A stretch of DNA of 11,171 nt from Bacillota bacterium (lineage in GTDB: Bacteria > Bacillota > Bacilli > Bacillales_B > DSM-18226): assembly GCA_021821235.1 (NCBI GenBank), contig JAKACS010000045.1, positions 1 through 11,171 of the forward strand. The letters are read 5' to 3'. This document shows positions 7,029-11,171 of this stretch, in pieces (within the stretch, counting starts at the first letter, position 1; the number at the start of each line of letters is the position of its first letter). The position numbers and the translations under genes are program-made. The notes beneath the pieces were generated by a model. That model was not told where the DNA came from. It searched no databases and saw only the letters and a program-made list of their open reading frames with translations.

Positions 7029-8327
7029 ATGGAGTCAAAGCAAACTGTTTTTGTTAATGAATTTACGAATGGAATCCTTGATCCGGAAAAAGAAATGCTT
7101 GGTCCTGTGCAAGATGGCGGGTATATTATTGCTAATACGGCACCCGGCTGTTGGGGGCCGATGATTACCCCTTGTCTTCGTGGTGGACATGAGGTAACAA
7201 AGCCTGTTTATGTTGAAGGAGCTGAAGTGGGAGATGCGATTGCCATTAAGATTAATAGCATTCAAGTTACTTCCATTGTCACTTCTTCAGGGAATGATAA
7301 ACCTGTGGAAGGCCGCTTTATCGGAGATCCATTTGTTGCAGTAAAATGTCCGGAATGTGGTGAAATGTATCCTGAGACAAGGATTGAAGGAATCGGCCCT
7401 GAGGCAATTCGTTGTAAAAGCTGCGGATCTGATATTACCCCATTTGTATTTACTAACGGATATACCATTGCTTTTGACCCGGAACGAAAAGTTGGTGTTA
7501 CCCTAAACCAAGAAGCGGCAGAAAAAGCGGCAAAGAGTGGACATTTCTATATGTCCACACCAGAAAATTCAGTCCAAAATCCGATTGTTACATTCGCCCC
7601 TCATGATCTGGTCGGAACTATTGCAAGACTTCGTCCATTTCTGGGACAGCTTGGTACGACCCCAACAAGACCATTTCCTGATTCCCATAATGCTGGAGAC
7701 TTTGGTCAATTTTTGATTGGAGCTCCTCATGAATACGGTCTGACAAAGGAACAATTGGAAGAGCGAACAGATGGGCATATGGATATTAATCGGGTACGTG
7801 AAGGAGCGATTTTGATTTGTCCGGTAAAAGTGCCTGGCGGCGGTGTCTATATCGGTGATATGCATGCCATGCAAGGAAACGGTGAAATTGCCGGACATAC
7901 GACAGACGTTGCCGGGATCGTCTCTCTTCAAGTTCAAGTAATAAAAGGATTAACGCTTGCGGGACCGATTCTCTTTCCGGTAGAAGAAGACTTGTCCTAT
8001 TTGGCAAAACCGATTAGTCAACAAGAAAAAGAAGCGGCATTAAAGGTTAGCGGGCAATGGGGAGTGGCAGAATTGGAAGAATCGCTCCCTATTTCGATCA
8101 TTGGTACGGGTGCAAATTTAAATGAAGCCACAGAAGTTGGATTGCAGCGAGCTGCTGATTTGTTCAACATTTCTGTGCCAGAAGTGATGAACCGCGCAAC
8201 CATCACTGGCTCAATTGAAATTGGCCGCCATCCTGGTGTGGTAACGATTACTTTCTTGGCGCCAATCAGCTATTTAAATCAAATTGGTCTAACCGAACTG
8301 GCAAAAAGGCAGTACGAAACAAAATAG
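7029..8327 (+). CDS. Formamidase/acetamidase-family amidohydrolase with zinc ribbon
   Basis: A cytosolic 432-residue enzyme of the FmdA/AmdA family, which hydrolyses short amides such as formamide or acetamide to the acid plus ammonia. Family marks include the N-terminal half with NTAPGCWGPMITPCLRGG, the segment SHNAGDFGQF (about 219-228), and the metal-site region GGVYIGDMHAMQGNGEIAG (about 271-289) with its Asp, His and Glu ligands. An insert absent from the simplest family members carries CPEC (107-110) and CKSC (129-132), a classic zinc-ribbon pattern. Start: ATG at 7029 because GGAGGGA lies about 8 bases before it; ATGs at 6990 and 7014 are in frame, but 6990 is inside the cre-like site and 7014 overlaps the ribosome site. 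Ammonia release fits the neighbouring ammonium transporter. The exact amide is unknown. It is closed by its own terminator. Confidence 0.88.
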   Translation: MESKQTVFVNEFTNGILDPEKEMLGPVQDGGYIIANTAPGCWGPMITPCLRGGHEVTKPVYVEGAEVGDAIAIKINSIQVTSIVTSSGNDKPVEGRFIGDPFVAVKCPECGEMYPETRIEGIGPEAIRCKSCGSDITPFVFTNGYTIAFDPERKVGVTLNQEAAEKAAKSGHFYMSTPENSVQNPIVTFAPHDLVGTIARLRPFLGQLGTTPTRPFPDSHNAGDFGQFLIGAPHEYGLTKEQLEERTDGHMDINRVREGAILICPVKVPGGGVYIGDMHAMQGNGEIAGHTTDVAGIVSLQVQVIKGLTLAGPILFPVEEDLSYLAKPISQQEKEAALKVSGQWGVAELEESLPISIIGTGANLNEATEVGLQRAADLFNISVPEVMNRATITGSIEIGRHPGVVTITFLAPISYLNQIGLTELAKRQYETK

Positions 8328-8331
8328 TGTT

Positions 8332-8365
8332 TAAGGTCATGAAAAAGCGTTCTTCATGATCTTTT
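8332..8365 (+). terminator. Terminator after the amidase gene
   Basis: AAGGTCATGAA (8333-8343) pairs with TTCATGATCTT (8353-8363), one G-T wobble, nine-base loop, then TTTT. It starts 5 bases after the stop codon. Confidence 0.75.
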
Positions 8366-8366
8366 A

Positions 8367-8687
8367 GTAATGGCAAAATTTTTATTCTAACTCTTCATCC
8401 AGAGCAGAAAAAGGAAAAACCTGGTTGATAGGACTGTCTATCGTGCAGCGGATACCAGTAAAAGGGAAAACCTGGGTAAACTATGGTTGATTCGGTTTAT
8501 GCACCCTCTTGATGGAGGCGAAAGGTACCGATTCCTGGGAGAATAGTGTTAGACGCAAGACCCAGCTGGACTTTGAAAAAGCTTCTATCAAATAACCTCG
8601 CACGCAAGAAGGAAATACGAAGATATTTTCGAGCAGCACAAGCGACGAGTTATAATGAATGAAACTAGCTCCTTTGCTATGCAAAAG
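8367..8687. other. Intergenic stretch with no convincing gene
   Basis: These 320 bases lie between the amidase terminator and the promoter of the riboswitch operon. The longest frame is on the minus strand (about 8679 down to 8388) but is broken by a stop near 8480 and has no ribosome binding site. A TATAAT at 8651-8656 has no matching -35. The left half holds the hairpin repeats listed separately; in the right half (8570-8687) I see nothing firm. Confidence 0.6.
8408..8570 (+). repeat. Three degenerate repeat-plus-hairpin units
   Basis: Three stretches share an A/G-rich run leading into CCTGG: AAAAAGGAAAAACCTGGTT (8408-8426), AAAAGGGAAAACCTGGGT (8460-8477), and a looser GAAAGGTACCGATTCCTGGG (8520-8539). 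In each case the CCTGG arm opens a possible hairpin. CTGGT pairs with ACCAG (8421-8425/8454-8458), with an inner GATAG/CTATC. GGG plus TAAAC pairs with GTTTA plus CCC (8474-8481/8495-8506, with a TGCA bulge). CTGGG pairs with CCCAG (8535-8539/8561-8565). Spacing is about 52 and 59 bases. This could be a structured RNA, a degenerate dispersed repeat, or a decayed gene. Confidence 0.45.
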
Positions 8688-8715
8688 TTGACGCTATTAG
8701 TTTTCTAAATAAAAT
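8688..8715 (+). promoter_or_regulatory. Sigma-A promoter of the glycine-riboswitch operon
   Basis: TTGACG (8688-8693), 16 bases, TAAAAT (8710-8715), each hexamer one base from consensus. Predicted start near 8722, about 40 bases before the first aptamer. Confidence 0.65.
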
Positions 8716-8717
8716 TA

Positions 8718-8731
8718 TGGTAGCGTTTACA
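8718..8731 (+). promoter_or_regulatory. CcpA cre site over the transcription start
   Basis: TGGTAGCGTTTACA matches the cre consensus TGWNANCGNTNWCA at all fixed positions but one (G for W at position 3), with the central CG intact. It begins three bases after the -10 and covers the predicted start, a position where CcpA normally represses. This fits a catabolic serine dehydratase. Confidence 0.6.
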
Positions 8732-8762
8732 TAATGAACAACTAAATAATTTACGGTTGATT

Positions 8763-8945
8763 GTATTGGGAGAGAGTGACGAATGTCGCCGCCGAAGGAG
8801 CAAATTCCATAAAATCCTTGGAATAAATCTCTCAGGTAAAAAGAACCATTACATGACGTAGCTCTGGAGAGTGCATATTTCTTAATATGCCACCAAAGGG
8901 GATCCGCTTTTTTGTGGGCCAAACTTTCAGGTAAAAGGACAGAGA
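8763..8945 (+). promoter_or_regulatory. Tandem glycine riboswitch (two aptamers)
   Basis: Two consecutive glycine aptamers on the RNA leader. Aptamer 1 (8763-8852): P1 GTATTGG/CCATTAC with one U-U mismatch, P2 GAGAG/CTCTC, binding core GCCGCCGAAGGAGCAAA, then CTCTCAGGTAAAAAG. Aptamer 2 (8861-8945): P1 CTCTG (8862-8866)/CAGAG (8940-8944), P2 GAGAG/CTTTC, core GCCACCAAAGGGGA, then CTTTCAGGTAAAAGGACAGAG split over the same P1. The layout, the short linker and even the CACCAAAGGGGA variant of the second core agree with the Bacillus subtilis gcvT leader as I remember it. The genes behind it are not gcvT/gcvP but a HesB-like protein and L-serine dehydratase. Confidence 0.95.
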
Positions 8946-8978
8946 GGGTAGAAATTTTGCCTTCTTCTGTTCTTTTTT
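8936..8978 (+). terminator. Riboswitch-controlled terminator (expression platform)
   Basis: AGGACAGAGAGGG (8936-8948) pairs with CCTTCTTCTGTTCTT (ending about 8973), with several G-U pairs and one mismatch, followed by a T run. The left arm contains the CAGAG that also closes aptamer 2 P1. Glycine-stabilised P1 and the terminator therefore exclude each other, which predicts an ON switch. Confidence 0.82.
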
Positions 8979-9116
8979 GTTGTGCTTACCCTAGAACGAT
9001 TGATTTTGCTGAAAAAGGGAAACCAATGGAACTTCAAAGATACAGGTGAAAGAGCGGCTATTTTGCAGAAATCATAGGAGGTTTATTAATAAGGTTAAAA
9101 GAAGTGAGGTCTTATC

Positions 9117-9419
9117 ATGTTAAAAATGACAGAAGCAGCTATAAAAATGCTAAAAGTATTGGCTGCAAATGAAGAGGGAATTCCTCGGATTGATGCCGAA
9201 GTTGCAGACGGATGTGGGATATCAGTTAAGTTATCAATTCTATTTGATGAACCGCGGCGAAACGATTTATGCATTGAGATGGATGGGATTCAGATCCGGT
9301 TTGATCGTTTTACAAAACGTTATTTAGATGAAGAAACTAAAATTGATTATCAAGAAGAATATGGTTTTCTAGTCGGAGACAGCTTTATCTCCAGTACATG
9401 TGCAATGGAGATCGATTAA
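9117..9419 (+). CDS. HesB/IscA-like Fe-S biogenesis domain protein
   Basis: A soluble 100-residue protein matching the general plan of the HesB-like Fe-S_biosyn family. It begins MLKMTEAAIKMLK, carries a glycine-flanked cysteine in ADGCGIS (C33), has central beta strands, a conserved-looking DEETKIDYQEEYGFLVG segment, and ends STCAMEID with C95. Classical A-type carriers have one cysteine in the middle and a CxC near the end; here only one C-terminal cysteine remains, so it is a divergent member and cluster binding is not assured. Start: ATG with GTGAGGT six bases upstream. It is the first gene behind the glycine riboswitch and lies 133 bases before the 4Fe-4S L-serine dehydratase. Helping to load or repair that cluster is a reasonable inference, not shown. 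Confidence 0.65.
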   Translation: MLKMTEAAIKMLKVLAANEEGIPRIDAEVADGCGISVKLSILFDEPRRNDLCIEMDGIQIRFDRFTKRYLDEETKIDYQEEYGFLVGDSFISSTCAMEID

Positions 9420-9552
9420 TTGGAACGTGGTTAATGTCTCAGAATTTCGGGAAAATATTCCTATTAAACAGTAGATGAAATAAAGGGGACGGTTTATAAT
9501 GTATCCATCCTTTAGAAACATGAGGACTTTCAATGTGAAAGGGGAAAGTAAC

Positions 9553-11115
9553 ATGTCTTTTACCAACTTAAAAGAACTGATTGAACTTGCGGGTAAAGAA
9601 AATACAACAATTTCTGAATTGATGATAAAAACTGAAGAGGAACAAAGGGGTTATTCAAAACAGATGATCCTTGAGAAAATGGCTGAACAATTTACAGTAA
9701 TGGAAGAAGCCGTGCGAAAAGGGACAAACAGTGCTGTCATGTCCCGCACTGGCTTAACCGGCGGAGATGGCTACCGTCTTTACCAATATGCCTATACCGG
9801 GAATTCATTTGTCCATCCAACCTCACTAGTGGTTATGGCCAATGCGCTCGCTGTATCTGAAGTCAACGCAGCGATGGGGAGGATTGTCGCGACACCGACT
9901 GCAGGTTCAGCAGGAATTTTGCCGGCTGTTCTTGTTCATGCACTTGACAGTGGGAAATTCACACGAGAGCAGATTGTGCAGTCAATGTTCACGGCTTCTG
10001 CCCTTGGTTTGGTGATTGCCAATAAAGCCTCGATTTCGGGAGCTGCAGGCGGATGTCAGGCTGAAGTCGGATCAGCTACAGCCATGGCGGCGGGCACCCT
10101 TGTAGAGCTTGCCGGCGGAACATCGGCACAGGTTGGAAATGCAGTAGGGATTGCTTTAAAGAATTCGCTTGGATTGGTATGTGACCCGGTTGCAGGGCTA
10201 GTTGAAATTCCGTGCATCATTCGTAATGGGTTACATGCGCTTACTGCTCAAGCAGCGGCAGATATGGCATTAGCGGGAATAAACAGTGTCATTCCTCCAG
10301 ATGAAGTGATTCAAGTGATGCATGATGTCGGACAGCAAATGCCTGAGTCGTTGCGTGAAACAGGGATTGGCGGGCTTGCCGGAACCCAGACAGGAAAAAA
10401 TTTAAAAGAGAAGATTTTTAGCGAAAGCAGCAATCTATGTGCACCGGCAAAGTATCACAGTGCCTATGAAATCATCGGCCCTGTGATGGTTGGACCTTCC
10501 AGTTCCCATACAGCCGGGGCTGTCCGAATTGGAAATATTGCCCGGCAGCTCTTAAATGAAAAACCACTCTATGTGAAGTTCTCGCTGATGGGCTCTTTTG
10601 CCGAAACCTATCAAGGACATGGGACCGACTTAGCATTGTTAGCAGGTGTGCTTGGATTAACGACAATGGACAACAATATTCCGAATGCAAAAGAAGTAGC
10701 AGAAAAAAAAGATTTACAATACGAGTTCTCGAACCGAGTTCTTGGAAGCTACCACCCGAATACGGTTTTGATTGAATTAGCAGGGGCTTCGAACCGGATA
10801 AAGGTATTAGCTAGTTCTTTAGGTGGGGGTAAAGTAGAGGTCCAGGAATTTGAGGATTATCCATTAAAATTTAGTGGAGAACGTCCAACATTGGTGATCC
10901 GCCATATTGACCAAAAAGGAGTTATTGCTGAATTATCAGGATTTCTTGAAGAAAAAGGGTTTAATATTGCCCGAATGGCAAATGAACGTTCAAAAATCAA
11001 TGGCCCTGCGATCACGATTTGCGAAGTTGACAATAAAGTTGACCAGTGTCTCTTAGCTATGCTAAAAAAGGAGATTCCGCTTATTGAAGAGATTCTTCTG
11101 GTTCAAACCATGTAA
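9553..11115 (+). CDS. sdaA: Single-chain L-serine dehydratase, alpha-beta fusion, Fe-S dependent
   Basis: A cytosolic 520-residue enzyme converting L-serine to pyruvate and ammonia with a 4Fe-4S cluster. Residues 1 to about 290 are the catalytic alpha domain, with TGLTGGDGYRL, ATPTAGSAGILPAVL, and cysteines C168 (GGCQAEVGS), C210 (LVCDPVAG) and C221 (EIPCIIRN) in the spacing expected of cluster ligands. Residues about 300-520 are the beta domain (IIGPVMVGPSSSHTAGAVRI) ending in an ACT domain (about 455-520, VIRHIDQKGVIAELSGFL). In Bacillus subtilis these are separate proteins, SdaAA and SdaAB; in Escherichia coli SdaA the beta part comes first. Start: ATG at 9553, with AAAGGGG 8 bases upstream and alignment to the SdaAA N-terminus. 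An in-frame ATG at 9499 also has a possible ribosome site and would add 18 residues. It is second in the glycine-riboswitch operon; no terminator is visible before the window ends. Confidence 0.93.
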   Translation: MSFTNLKELIELAGKENTTISELMIKTEEEQRGYSKQMILEKMAEQFTVMEEAVRKGTNSAVMSRTGLTGGDGYRLYQYAYTGNSFVHPTSLVVMANALAVSEVNAAMGRIVATPTAGSAGILPAVLVHALDSGKFTREQIVQSMFTASALGLVIANKASISGAAGGCQAEVGSATAMAAGTLVELAGGTSAQVGNAVGIALKNSLGLVCDPVAGLVEIPCIIRNGLHALTAQAAADMALAGINSVIPPDEVIQVMHDVGQQMPESLRETGIGGLAGTQTGKNLKEKIFSESSNLCAPAKYHSAYEIIGPVMVGPSSSHTAGAVRIGNIARQLLNEKPLYVKFSLMGSFAETYQGHGTDLALLAGVLGLTTMDNNIPNAKEVAEKKDLQYEFSNRVLGSYHPNTVLIELAGASNRIKVLASSLGGGKVEVQEFEDYPLKFSGERPTLVIRHIDQKGVIAELSGFLEEKGFNIARMANERSKINGPAITICEVDNKVDQCLLAMLKKEIPLIEEILLVQTM

Positions 11116-11171
11116 GTTGGTAGACACGAACATGTATCATTATAAAGTGTAATTGAGTATACGTTAATTTG

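Noticed and set aside
8500..8560. T-box or other known riboswitch around the GGCGAAAGGTACCG sequence
   Set aside because: The T-box antiterminator core (GGTGGNACCGCG) is not present, there is no downstream aminoacyl-tRNA synthetase or amino-acid gene before the next promoter, and no other class core that I know fits.
8481..8684. 67-residue minus-strand ORF in the hairpin-repeat region
   Set aside because: No ribosome binding site or recognisable domain; the frame continues past its stop only as a possible decayed remnant.
9015..9060. Third glycine aptamer-like piece (ACAGGTGAAAGAGCGG)
   Set aside because: It recalls the CAGGTAAAAGGACAGAG end of an aptamer, but the P1, P2 and binding-core partners are missing and it lies after the terminator.
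9499..9552. Longer serine dehydratase starting at ATG 9499
   Set aside because: It has a possible ribosome site, but the extra 18 residues have no counterpart in SdaAA as I remember it, and 9553 has its own good site; kept only as an alternative.
9420..9552. Separate promoter for sdaA using TATAAT at 9495-9500
   Set aside because: No -35 at any reasonable distance, and the start would lie too close to or over the ribosome sites; readthrough from the riboswitch promoter explains expression.

Overview
The window looks like chromosome from a low-to-moderate GC Firmicute of the Bacillaceae type. The signs are strong AGGAGG-type ribosome binding sites with GTG and TTG starts, canonical sigma-A promoters, a TnrA/GlnR-type nitrogen box, a CcpA-type cre site, and a tandem glycine riboswitch that closely resembles the Bacillus gcvT leader. 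The genus cannot be fixed from the sequence alone. No insertion sequence, phage gene, tRNA, rRNA or CRISPR array was seen.

Left part (1-3085). Three plus-strand genes are packed with gaps of about 20 bases: the end of an EamA/DMT-type transporter cut by the window edge, a small class I SAM-dependent methyltransferase, and a membrane protein with an HEVGH zinc-peptidase motif (M50-like). They meet tail to tail, 5 bases apart, with a minus-strand DUF2892-type membrane protein. The next 370 bases hold only a doubtful 38-codon ORF.

Middle part (3086-4890). A stand-alone EAL-domain protein keeps all the usual catalytic residues and is a probable c-di-GMP phosphodiesterase. It is followed by uppP (undecaprenyl-diphosphate phosphatase), translated from a TTG start behind a perfect Shine-Dalgarno and closed by a terminator.

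Nitrogen part (4990-11115). Three transcription units all point to obtaining or releasing ammonia. (a) A two-gene unit holds an unrecognised coiled-coil protein translationally coupled (ATGA overlap) to an Amt ammonium transporter. A 17-bp TnrA-type box lies where an activator site would be expected, and a second matching box covers the ribosome binding site. There is no glnK beside it. (b) A formamidase/acetamidase-family enzyme carries an extra CxxC...CxxC zinc-ribbon insert. (c) A glycine-riboswitch operon has a sigma-A promoter, a cre site over the expected transcription start, a two-aptamer glycine riboswitch with an overlapping terminator (predicted ON switch), a HesB/IscA-like protein, and a single-chain L-serine dehydratase. 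The dehydratase joins the Bacillus alpha (4Fe-4S catalytic) and beta (ACT) subunits in alpha-then-beta order. A reasonable model is that surplus glycine, made into serine elsewhere by SHMT, turns on serine deamination to pyruvate and ammonia when preferred carbon is absent, with the small protein helping to build or repair the Fe-S cluster.

The least explained DNA is 8367-8687, between the amidase terminator and the riboswitch promoter. It has no convincing gene but contains three degenerate units, each an A/G-rich run followed by CCTGG at the foot of a hairpin.
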